Positions 1 to 5,321 of a stretch of DNA of 10,627 nucleotides are shown piece after piece. The translations under genes were made by a program, and so were the position numbers. Source of the stretch: an uncultured Treponema sp. (lineage in GTDB: Bacteria > Spirochaetota > Spirochaetia > Treponematales > Treponemataceae); assembly GCA_937915735.1 (NCBI GenBank), contig CALGGS010000093.1:1-10627 (forward strand), in the 5' to 3' direction. Each line of letters starts with the position of its first letter. Positions within the stretch are counted from its first letter, which is position 1. The notes beneath the pieces were generated by a model, which was not told where the DNA came from, did no database searches, and worked only from the letters and a program-made list of their open reading frames with translations.

Positions 1-2
1 AA

Positions 3-68
3 GTTTCTACCCAAATCAACGATTCAATCGGAAAGATTGGCGAGCAGGTTGACAAGTTCAAGGTTTAA
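3..68 (+). CDS. C-terminal tail of a probable methyl-accepting chemotaxis protein (5' truncated)
   Basis: Only the last 21 codons and a TAA stop are in the window, reading VSTQINDSIGKIGEQVDKFKV. Chemoreceptors of spirochaetes and other bacteria commonly end in an amphipathic helix of this kind followed by a short F-K-V-like terminus, so the assignment rests on that resemblance alone. The other two forward frames give arginine-rich or early-stopped peptides that look non-coding. A Rho-independent terminator lies about 60 bp downstream, consistent with a gene end here. It could instead be the end of another coiled-coil protein. Confidence 0.5.
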   Translation, partial: VSTQINDSIGKIGEQVDKFKV

Positions 69-96
69 TTAGTGGAAAATTGAAAAGTGAGCAGGT

Positions 97-155
97 GGAA
101 GTCTCCCCCTCGCTCCTAAGTGACCGGCCCCCCGTGATTCAATAGCTTCACGGGG
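97..155 (+). repeat. Intergenic relative of the palindromic element found inside folE2
   Basis: Positions 97-112 (GGAAGTCTCCCCCTCG) are identical over 16 nt to the minus strand of 2495-2510 inside folE2. Resemblance continues beyond the exact match. AAGTGACCG at 118-126 matches AATTGGCCG in folE2 at 7 of 9 positions, and the GTGATT...AGCT...CAC order of the terminator hairpin also occurs in the folE2 hairpin. It looks like a diverged copy of one dispersed element, here ending in the terminator. A chance match of the 16-mer is possible but unlikely in 10.6 kb. Confidence 0.4.
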
Positions 156-164
156 ATTTTTTTT
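128..164 (+). terminator. Rho-independent terminator
   Basis: A perfect 8-bp stem, CCCCGTGA (130-137) with TCACGGGG (148-155), encloses a 10-nt loop and is followed by A and eight T (157-164). It would terminate the truncated gene at the left edge and insulates the MATE promoter just downstream. Confidence 0.85.
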
Positions 165-182
165 GTCTTTTAATCCACTTTG

Positions 183-212
183 TTGACATATATTACTATT
201 TTCTACTAAACT
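183..212 (+). promoter_or_regulatory. Sigma70-type promoter of the MATE gene, predicted leaderless
   Basis: A perfect -35 TTGACA (183-188) is followed after 18 bp by TAAACT (207-212), which matches the -10 consensus at 4 of 6 positions. Only 6 nt separate the -10 from the ATG at 219, so transcription should begin at or within a base or two of the start codon. The bases before the ATG (ctctccct) contain no Shine-Dalgarno sequence, consistent with a leaderless mRNA. Confidence 0.55.
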
Positions 213-218
213 CTCCCT

Positions 219-1589
219 ATGATTAAGAATATAGATATTTTTGAAAAAGACCCGATTCCGCGTGCGGTCTTAAAGCTTGCGCTTCCGACAGTTTTGAGCA
301 TGATTGTCGCCGTTTTTTACAATATGGTGGACACTTTTTTCGTCGGAATGACAAATGACCCAAATCAAGTGGCGGCGGTAAGCGTTGCGACTCCGGTATT
401 TTTGTTTTTTATGGCTGCCGGAAATATTTTTGGTATGGGTGGTTCTTCGTTTTTGAGCCGCGCCCTTGGTGAAAAGCAATACGACAAGGCAAAAAAAATC
501 AGTTCATTCTGTTTGTACGCCGGCATTTTGACCGGAGTTATCGGAGCTGTTTTGATGTTCGTTTTTATGTCGAACATTCTTCATGCGGTCGGAACAAGCG
601 AAAACACCTTTGGCTTTGCAAAAGCCTATCTTTCCTGGATTGCGTGGGGAGGTCCTGCAATCGTAATCTCAACTGCCTTCGGAAATCTCGTTCGTGGCGA
701 AGGTGCTGCCCAAAGTGCAATGAAGGGCATGATGATTGGAACTGTCGCGAACATCATTCTTGACCCGATTTTTATTCTCGACTCTTTCTGGGGTCTTCCT
801 TGTCTCGGTCTTGGAGTCGCTGGGGCTGCAATCGCTACGGATTTGGGGAACCTTGTTTCAATCGCAATTTTCTTCGGTCATATTTTAAAGCCGTCTTCAA
901 TCCTTACTTTAAGCCCGAAATATTTTGCAGTCAGAAACGGAATCTTAAAGGGCGTTCTTTTAATCGGTCTTCCGGCTTCGATTACGAACATTTTAATGAG
1001 CCTAAGCAATATTTTGATGAACAAATATCTCGTCACTTACGGAGATGTTGCCGTAGCTGGGATGGGAATTGCGATGAAAGCAAATATGCTCGTGGTTTTC
1101 ATTCAGATGGGAATTGCGGCGGGCGTCCAGCCTTTAATCGGCTACAACTATGGGGCGGCGAACTATAAGAGGATGAAGGGCACAATGAAATTCTCAATGA
1201 TTTGCGACATCACGATGGGAATCTTGCTTGGAATTTTGTACTTTATCTTTACGAAAGAGATTGTCAGCGTGTTCATTCGGGACGAAGCTGTCATCAATAT
1301 GAGCGTAAAAATGCTCCGCGCCCTTATGTTCTCAAGCCCTGTTCTGGGCCTTCTCTTTATTTTGAACTTTTCTTTTCAGGCTATGGGAAAAGCGAAGGAA
1401 TCCCTTGCAATCGCTGTCAGCCGCCAGGGTTTTGTTTTCGTTCCGTGTACGATTATTCTGAACCGATTGATTGGCCTCGAAGGCTTGATTTTGTCTCAGC
1501 CAATCGCAGATATTGTTTCAATCCTTATGGCGACGATTATGTTCCTGTTTATGAACAGAACTTTCCGCCAAATTGAAGGAAAAGCATAG
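219..1589 (+). CDS. MATE family multidrug/cation efflux transporter
   Basis: This 456-residue inner-membrane protein has the length and alternating hydrophobic segments of a 12-helix MATE transporter. These proteins export cationic drugs or metabolites in exchange for Na+ or H+. The N-terminus (about residues 16-43) holds the family pattern LALPTVLSMIVAVFYNM followed by DTFFVG. A second-half counterpart starts near residue 248 (IGLPASITNILMSLSNILM), and GVQPLIGYNYGA near residue 300 is a further family hallmark. The ATG at 219 is preferred because the family motif begins about 17 residues later and the next ATG (300) would cut into helix 1. The substrate cannot be read from sequence. The gene looks monocistronic: it has its own promoter, and the next gene has another. 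No frame damage is seen. Confidence 0.93.
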   Translation: MIKNIDIFEKDPIPRAVLKLALPTVLSMIVAVFYNMVDTFFVGMTNDPNQVAAVSVATPVFLFFMAAGNIFGMGGSSFLSRALGEKQYDKAKKISSFCLYAGILTGVIGAVLMFVFMSNILHAVGTSENTFGFAKAYLSWIAWGGPAIVISTAFGNLVRGEGAAQSAMKGMMIGTVANIILDPIFILDSFWGLPCLGLGVAGAAIATDLGNLVSIAIFFGHILKPSSILTLSPKYFAVRNGILKGVLLIGLPASITNILMSLSNILMNKYLVTYGDVAVAGMGIAMKANMLVVFIQMGIAAGVQPLIGYNYGAANYKRMKGTMKFSMICDITMGILLGILYFIFTKEIVSVFIRDEAVINMSVKMLRALMFSSPVLGLLFILNFSFQAMGKAKESLAIAVSRQGFVFVPCTIILNRLIGLEGLILSQPIADIVSILMATIMFLFMNRTFRQIEGKA

Positions 1590-1623
1590 TTTACAGATTT
1601 TTGTTTCTTTTTTATCCCTGATT

Positions 1624-1632
1624 TGTTATTAT
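1624..1632 (+). promoter_or_regulatory. Extended -10 promoter of the TPR lipoprotein gene, predicted leaderless
   Basis: TGT-TATTAT (TG at 1624-1625, hexamer 1627-1632) is an extended -10 element that differs from TATAAT at one position. Only weak T-rich -35 candidates lie upstream, for example TTTCTT at 1604-1609 with 17-bp spacing. Six nt (atttat) separate it from the ATG at 1639, so the predicted start of transcription is the A of the start codon. No Shine-Dalgarno sequence precedes the ATG. Confidence 0.5.
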
Positions 1633-1638
1633 ATTTAT

Positions 1639-2016
1639 ATGAAAGCCAAATATCTTTTTATCGTATCACTTGTTTCAATTTTTGCAGCTTGCTCTTCTAC
1701 TCCAAAGGAAATTCCCGAAGAGCTTACTGCACAAGAACTTATTCAAAAAGGCCAGTCAGAATTTGAGGACGGTCATTATAAAGACGCCCTTCGCTATTAT
1801 AACGCTGTTACAGAACGATATGCCGACACTCCTGCAGTCTATGCCGAAGCAACCTACGAAATCGGACATCTTTTTATGAAGCAGAAAAAATACGACCAGG
1901 CAGAAAAGGTTCTTCAGGAGCTCGTGGATTTGTATGCGCAAGCCCAGCCGGGAACAATGCCAGGAGCCTACCAAAAGCTAGCCCAGCTTGAACTGGACAA
2001 AATCAAAAACAAATAA
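1639..2016 (+). CDS. Small TPR-containing lipoprotein (BamD/YfiO-like N-terminal pattern)
   Basis: This 125-residue protein starts with a lipoprotein signal (MKAKYLFIVSLVSIFAAC) and predicted lipidation at Cys18, using a relaxed spirochaetal lipobox. After a short linker come about two tetratricopeptide-like helical hairpins, residues 32-62 (QKGQSEFEDGHYKDALRYYN) and 67-100 (YEIGHLFMKQKKYDQAEKVL). The layout resembles the first part of BamD/YfiO outer-membrane assembly lipoproteins, but it is about half their length, so BamD itself is not claimed. It should sit on a periplasm-facing membrane surface and bind a partner protein. The ATG at 1639 is chosen over a TTG at 1573: the TTG would overlap the MATE gene and put 22 extra residues before an ideal signal peptide. 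It converges on folE2 with 16 bp between stop codons. Confidence 0.8.
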   Translation: MKAKYLFIVSLVSIFAACSSTPKEIPEELTAQELIQKGQSEFEDGHYKDALRYYNAVTERYADTPAVYAEATYEIGHLFMKQKKYDQAEKVLQELVDLYAQAQPGTMPGAYQKLAQLELDKIKNK

Positions 2017-2032
2017 CAAGAATTCAGGCTAC

Positions 2033-2902
2033 TTACTCGCTGTATTCTGCAAAAGCATAGGCATTGTGAAAATGGATGCTTTCTTCTGTTTCGGCTTCAA
2101 CGGTAAACCATTTGAATTCCATTTTTTTTAAGCCAAGATAAACCTCACGGACGGCATCTTCGACAAAACGGGGATTGTCGTATGCGTGTTCGGTGACGAA
2201 TTTTTCGTCCTGCCTCTTTAAAACTGAGTAAAGCGGGGTTGAGGCACAGCCTTCTATCATCGAAATTACATCTTCAATCCAGAAAAATTTTGAATAAAGA
2301 ACCTTGACCTTTACAAAGCCCCGCTGGTTGTGTGCCCCGTACTCAGAAATTGCCTTTGAGCAAGGACAGAGAGTCGCAATCGGCACCTTAATTGAGATGA
2401 AAAAGCGGGCGTTGCGGGCGGCGTCTGAGCCCGCAGAGGGGGCAGGCGGAAATTGGCAGTGATTGAGCTTGTCGAAATCACGGCCAATTGTAGCCGAGGG
2501 GGAGACTTCCCCCTTTAGAGCTTCTGATTCGCCTTCATAGGAACAAGTGTACTCCATTAAACCTTTCGAGCCTGTTACCGGAGCCTTTTTTTCGATAAAA
2601 TACGGAAAAGTGATTCGCCCGAATGCCCGTTCAGCGTCAAGTTTTGTACGGATTTCTTCGAGCATTTCAAGAAAATTGTTCATCGAGATATCGGTGTGAT
2701 ATTTATGAAAAACCTCGATAAAGCGGCTCATGTGAGTGCCTTTAAAATTGTGCGGAAGGTTCACGAAAAGGTTTACGGTTGCCTGGGTGCTTTGGGTCTT
2801 ATGATTTTTGTCAAGCACAGTCACAGGATAGCGGACATTTTTTACGCCGACCTTTTGAAGAGGAACGGCGCGCGTGTCTTGGGTTGATTGAATGTCTATC
2901 AT
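2033..2902 (-). CDS. folE2: GTP cyclohydrolase IB (FolE2) with an in-frame insertion
   Basis: FolE2 converts GTP to 7,8-dihydroneopterin triphosphate, the entry step to folate and to queuosine-type deazapurines. It is a cytosolic tetramer. The signature LCPCSKAISEYGAHNQRG is intact, with metal-site candidates Cys179 and His191 and a Glu near 233. KGTHMSRF near the N-terminus and the C-terminal ESIHFHNAYA are also typical. The protein is 289 residues, against roughly 257 for the Neisseria enzyme (from memory). The excess is one block, about residues 128-165, lying between the strand ending YEGESE and the strand ARFFISIKV just before the Cys motif. That block is a palindromic repeat (separate entry). 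The gene lies 22 bp downstream of V-ATPase D on the same strand, so it is probably cotranscribed with it. The ATG has only a weak AGAG-like sequence upstream. Confidence 0.93.
   Translation of the reverse strand: MIDIQSTQDTRAVPLQKVGVKNVRYPVTVLDKNHKTQSTQATVNLFVNLPHNFKGTHMSRFIEVFHKYHTDISMNNFLEMLEEIRTKLDAERAFGRITFPYFIEKKAPVTGSKGLMEYTCSYEGESEALKGEVSPSATIGRDFDKLNHCQFPPAPSAGSDAARNARFFISIKVPIATLCPCSKAISEYGAHNQRGFVKVKVLYSKFFWIEDVISMIEGCASTPLYSVLKRQDEKFVTEHAYDNPRFVEDAVREVYLGLKKMEFKWFTVEAETEESIHFHNAYAFAEYSE
2410..2515 (-). repeat. Palindromic repeat element inserted in frame within folE2
   Basis: About 105 bp inside folE2 contain three nested or adjacent inverted repeats. AATTGGCAGTGATT (2451-2464) pairs with AATCACGGCCAATT (2476-2489) at 13 of 14 positions around an 11-nt loop. 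GCGGGC (2414-2419) pairs with GCCCGC (2429-2434). GGGGGA (2498-2503) pairs with TCCCCC (2508-2513). On the minus strand the large loop region reads TTCGACAAGCTCA, which I recall as the apex of REP-type palindromes in many unrelated bacteria. The stretch stays open in the folE2 frame and encodes the residues that make this FolE2 longer than usual. Part of it recurs at 97-112. Confidence 0.65.
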
Positions 2903-2924
2903 ATTTTTCTCTGAATGAGGATTT

Positions 2925-3539
2925 TTACGATTTTCGGTTTTTAAGGCTCTTCAAGACGAAGGTGTTTTCCCTCTCCCTCTCTTCCAGGACGCTCTCGATG
3001 TAAGTTTTCGTCTCCCGGTTCTGGGGGATAATCATCTTGTCAAGAGCGTTTACCCGCCGCTGCGTCTTTTTGACCTCGGTGGCAAGCCGCCAGGCAATCG
3101 TCCTGATTGAGGCCATCTCCGTAAGAAGAGAAAGCAGTTTGAAAAACTCCGTCATTACTTTATCGGAATCAGCGTAGGTTCCCATAAATGAATAAAAAAG
3201 CTGCTGCTTGGGAAGCTGGACTTCCACCGAATTGAAGGACATACCCCCCGCCACCACGGATTTTTCTTTTATGTCGTAGTCATAATGCACGGATTTTGAG
3301 ATTCGCTCAGTCTGGTCGCCGCCTACGGTCATAAGCATATTTTTAAGGGCAGGATAGGCGCTGGAAACAGCCTTGTCCAGCTCACGCTCCAAAAGCTTGA
3401 CCTTCTCCACCATGCGCATAAGCTCCATAACGAGAATTTCCCGCTTCTGCTCCAAGAGGTCATAGCCGTCCTCAGCCACGGAAAGCTGTTCTTTTATAGA
3501 GAGAAGATTAGATTTAGTAGGTGCAATGTTTAATTTCAT
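2925..3539 (-). CDS. atpD: V/A-type ATPase subunit D (central stalk)
   Basis: Subunit D forms the long coiled-coil rotor shaft of the V/A-type ATPase, coupling the A3B3 head to the membrane ring. The 204-residue product has the family's start (MKLNIAPTKSNLLSIKEQL), a long N-terminal helix (about 10-65), a central variable segment and a second long helix. The second helix contains the characteristic RRVNALDKMIIP near residues 161-172, followed by a charged C-terminus. Length is normal. The start is fixed by homology, yet there is no Shine-Dalgarno: the 30 nt before the ATG are almost pure A/T and belong to a repeat that fills the 99-bp gap from subunit B. It is the middle gene of the B-D-folE2 cluster. 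Subunits I and K, often found after D in treponemes (from memory), are replaced here by folE2. Confidence 0.93.
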   Translation of the reverse strand: MKLNIAPTKSNLLSIKEQLSVAEDGYDLLEQKREILVMELMRMVEKVKLLERELDKAVSSAYPALKNMLMTVGGDQTERISKSVHYDYDIKEKSVVAGGMSFNSVEVQLPKQQLFYSFMGTYADSDKVMTEFFKLLSLLTEMASIRTIAWRLATEVKKTQRRVNALDKMIIPQNRETKTYIESVLEERERENTFVLKSLKNRKS

Positions 3540-3647
3540 AATTAGTAATTAATAATTCATAATGCATAATTATTAAAGCGGGGCAAGGGAGCGATAGCGA
3601 CCGATGTCCAGTTGCAATTATGCATTGTGCATTTTACATTATACATT
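3540..3647. repeat. AT-rich terminal-inverted-repeat element at the B-D junction
   Basis: AATTCATAATGCATAATT (3554-3571) pairs with AATTATGCATTGTGCATT (3616-3633) at 16 of 18 positions, including a perfect 11-bp core (3561-3571 with 3616-3626). Weaker pairing (9 of 14) extends the arms to 3540 and 3647. The GC-richer centre contains AGGGAGCGATAGCG, which resembles AGGGAGCGACGGCG in the element upstream of subunit B (12 of 14). The right arm encodes the last codons and TAA of subunit B. The left arm ends one base from the start codon of subunit D. It looks like a MITE-like or palindromic intergenic repeat without coding capacity. Confidence 0.6.
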
Positions 3648-5021
3648 ATCCTTAGGGTAATATTTCTCAATCAATTCCGGTTTGATTCGGTAGAGCTCGT
3701 TCTTTGGCAGGATTGTCAAAAGCTTCCAGCCAAGATTCAGAGTGTCCTCGATTGAGCGGTCTTCGTGCTCGCCCTGAGTGAAGAACTGACTTTCAAGAGC
3801 CTCGCCGAATTTCAAGTACATTCGGTCAACCTCGCCCAGCTCTTCCTCACCGATGATTGCCGCAAGATTTCGGATAGACTTTACTTTTGAGTAGGCCGCA
3901 AAAAGCTGGCTTGAAACGGCAGCATGGTCGTCGCGGGTCATTCCCTCGCCGATACCGTCTTTCATCAAGCGGGAAAGGGACGGCAAGCCTGAAACCGGCG
4001 GATAAACGCCTTTCTGGCTAAGTTCCCTGTCAAGAACAATCTGCCCCTCGGTGATGTAGCCCGTAAGGTCAGGAATCGGATGGGAAATATCGTCGTTTGG
4101 CATAGTGAGAATCGGAATCTGGGTGATAGAGCCAGTGCTTCCCTTGATTTTTCCCGCACGCTCGTAAAGCTCGGCAAGGTCAGAATAAAGGTAGCCAGGG
4201 TAGCCTTTTCGGCCAGGAACCTCACCACGGGTGGTGGAAATTTCCCGCAGAGCCTCACAATAGTTGGTCATATCGGTCATCACAACCAGAACATGCATAT
4301 TCTTTTCGTAGGCAAGATATTCCGCCGCCGTAAGAGCACAGCGGGGCGTGATGATTCGCTCGATAGAAGGAGCGTCCGCCAGAGACTGGAACATGACGAC
4401 CTTTGAGAGAACGCCCGACTCCTCAAAAGAATGAATGAAGAACTGAGCCTGATCGTATTTGATACCCATACCCGCAAAAACCATAACAAAGTTCTCGTCT
4501 GAATTGCGAATTTTTGCCTGTCGGATAATCTGAGCCGCAAGGCGGTTGTGGGGAAGACCGTTTCCGCTGAAAATCGGAAGCTTCTGACCACGAATCAGAG
4601 TGTTCATGCCGTCAATCGAAGAAATTCCCGTCTGGATAAAGTCCCTTGGATAAACCCTGGCATAGGGATTAATCGGCATTCCGTTTACATCAACCTTTTT
4701 ACTTGAGACAATGGGCGGTAGACCGTCAATCGGCTCTCCCAGACCGTTAAAGATTCGCCCAAGAAGGCCTTCTCCAACACGAAGCTCCATCGGCTCCTCA
4801 AGAAATTCGACGCTGGTGTCATGCAAGTCCAAGCCCGTGGTAGAGCCGAAAACCTGTACGATTGCCGTCGTGTCATTCAAATCGATGACACGGCCAGTCT
4901 TTTTTTCGCCATTTCTGTCTCGTACCGCGACAATTTCATTATAAAAAATATTCTCGCTGCGTTTTACGACAATAATCGGTCCGTCAACGCTGGAAACGCC
5001 TTTATATTCAATGCCTTTCAT
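3639..5021 (-). CDS. atpB: V/A-type ATPase subunit B (non-catalytic head subunit)
   Basis: Subunit B alternates with catalytic subunit A in the hexameric head of the V/A-type ATPase, which moves H+ or Na+ at the cytoplasmic membrane. The 460-residue product shows the family's degenerate nucleotide site [14 protein letters not shown] (152-165), [14 protein letters not shown] (182-195), [17 protein letters not shown] (246-262) and [20 protein letters not shown] (271-290). It lacks the catalytic GKT P-loop of subunit A. The start [16 protein letters not shown] agrees with homologues. GGAG at 5029-5032 sits 7 nt before the ATG, the only good ribosome site in this cluster. Subunit A is not adjacent upstream; the next gene is a divergent lipoprotein. 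A diverged second copy of the first codons lies 125 bp upstream (see the upstream ORF). Confidence 0.95.
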   Translation of the reverse strand: MKGIEYKGVSSVDGPIIVVKRSENIFYNEIVAVRDRNGEKKTGRVIDLNDTTAIVQVFGSTTGLDLHDTSVEFLEEPMELRVGEGLLGRIFNGLGEPIDGLPPIVSSKKVDVNGMPINPYARVYPRDFIQTGISSIDGMNTLIRGQKLPIFSGNGLPHNRLAAQIIRQAKIRNSDENFVMVFAGMGIKYDQAQFFIHSFEESGVLSKVVMFQSLADAPSIERIITPRCALTAAEYLAYEKNMHVLVVMTDMTNYCEALREISTTRGEVPGRKGYPGYLYSDLAELYERAGKIKGSTGSITQIPILTMPNDDISHPIPDLTGYITEGQIVLDRELSQKGVYPPVSGLPSLSRLMKDGIGEGMTRDDHAAVSSQLFAAYSKVKSIRNLAAIIGEEELGEVDRMYLKFGEALESQFFTQGEHEDRSIEDTLNLGWKLLTILPKNELYRIKPELIEKYYPKDNV

Positions 5022-5038
5022 ATCTATGCTCCACTCAG

Positions 5039-5146
5039 TTATGCAAGCAACGGAAAAATCACAGATTTTTCCGAGACTCGCTCAAAACTTTCCTCGAAAG
5101 TTTTGCCGGCTACGCCGTCGCTCCCTATATATTCAATTCCCTTCAT
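5039..5146 (-). CDS. Upstream ORF repeating the subunit B N-terminus, then running through a hairpin repeat
   Basis: An ATG at 5146 opens a 35-codon frame beginning [11 protein letters not shown], nearly the start of subunit B ([11 protein letters not shown]). It then continues through the double-hairpin repeat and ends ...VIFPLLA, TAA at 5039-5041. The two copies of the start region match at 22 of 25 nt (5124-5148 and 4999-5023). Two of the three differences are synonymous. The ORF is in a different frame from subunit B and stops 17 nt before its ATG, just upstream of the GGAG site. An extended -10 lies 6 nt before this ATG. It may be a displaced original start codon turned into a leader peptide, or may be non-functional. 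Translation is unproven. Confidence 0.35.
   Translation of the reverse strand: MKGIEYIGSDGVAGKTFEESFERVSEKSVIFPLLA
5051..5105 (-). repeat. Two tandem perfect hairpins in the leader of V-ATPase B
   Basis: CGGAAAAATC (5051-5060) pairs with GATTTTTCCG (5064-5073) around a 3-nt loop. CAAAACTTTC (5083-5092) pairs with GAAAGTTTTG (5096-5105) around a 3-nt loop. Both stems are perfect 10-mers separated by 9 nt. Next to them, on the minus strand, is AGGGAGCGACGGCG, shared in diverged form with the B-D junction element. Neither hairpin is followed by a T-run in the minus direction, so simple termination is unlikely. They look like a short dispersed palindromic element and would fold in the transcribed leader. 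Confidence 0.7.
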
Positions 5147-5148
5147 AT
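5124..5148 (-). repeat. Direct repeat of the subunit B start region (partner 4999-5023)
   Basis: These 25 nt match 4999-5023 at 22 positions, with a 125-bp period. Both copies span the start codon and the next seven codons of subunit B. The hairpin element lies between them, as if it entered near codon 7 together with a duplication of its flank. Confidence 0.6.
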
Positions 5149-5152
5149 AAAT

Positions 5153-5174
5153 AATTTATCAGAAAATTCGTCAA
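5153..5174 (-). promoter_or_regulatory. Candidate promoter for the V-ATPase B-D-folE2 cluster
   Basis: On the minus strand TGA-TAAATT (TG at 5161-5160, hexamer 5158-5153) is an extended -10 element. The hexamer is 6 nt (atttat) from the ATG at 5146, the same spacer sequence and length as before the TPR lipoprotein. A TTGACG at 5174-5169 lies too close to serve as its -35 (10 bp). It would suit only a weak alternative -10 nearer the ATG. The extended -10 reading is preferred. Confidence 0.35.
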
Positions 5175-5309
5175 ATTGCAATTAAAGCGAAGTCGGACTT
5201 TGGGAGAAAAAAGGACAGGATTTTGGGCTTGGTTCAATTTATCGTTCCGCTGGCGATGAATTCCAAGTGTAACCAAAGCGCTAGTCAGTTTTTTTTCTTT
5301 TAAAACAAA

Positions 5310-5314
5310 AAGGA
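5310..5314 (+). promoter_or_regulatory. Shine-Dalgarno site of the 5322 lipoprotein
   Basis: AAGGA lies 7 nt before the ATG at 5322. It is a clear ribosome site, in contrast to several neighbours that have none, and it fixes the start. Confidence 0.7.
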
Positions 5315-5321
5315 CAAACAA

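Larger units (their letters stand above)
5147..5321. other. Divergent intergenic region, V-ATPase leader side to lipoprotein side
   Basis: These 175 bp separate the V-ATPase upstream ORF from the + strand lipoprotein. Besides the minus-strand extended -10, there is GCTTGGTT (5227-5234) facing AACCAAAGC (5271-5279), an imperfect inverted repeat with a long spacer. A T-tract (5289-5296) follows 9 nt after it. This could be a weak terminator or attenuator ahead of the lipoprotein, but the stem is too short and the loop too long to call it. No convincing + strand promoter was found. Confidence 0.3.

Noticed and set aside
1573..1638. TTG-initiated N-terminal extension of the TPR lipoprotein
   Set aside because: It would overlap the MATE gene by 17 bp and put 22 residues ahead of a good lipoprotein signal. 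The predicted promoter also lies inside it.
4080..4591. Open frames of about 100 codons on both strands inside V-ATPase B
   Set aside because: They overlap conserved subunit B motifs and their compositions are typical of out-of-frame readings.
5227..5301. Terminator or riboswitch ahead of the 5322 lipoprotein
   Set aside because: The only stem (GCTTGGTT with AACCAAAGC) has a bulge and a 36-nt loop, and the T-tract is 9 nt away. No known riboswitch pattern is seen.
5133..5321. 62-codon minus-strand frame between the V-ATPase leader and the lipoprotein
   Set aside because: It has no recognisable motif or ribosome site and runs through the candidate promoter and the T-tract. Nothing supports translation.
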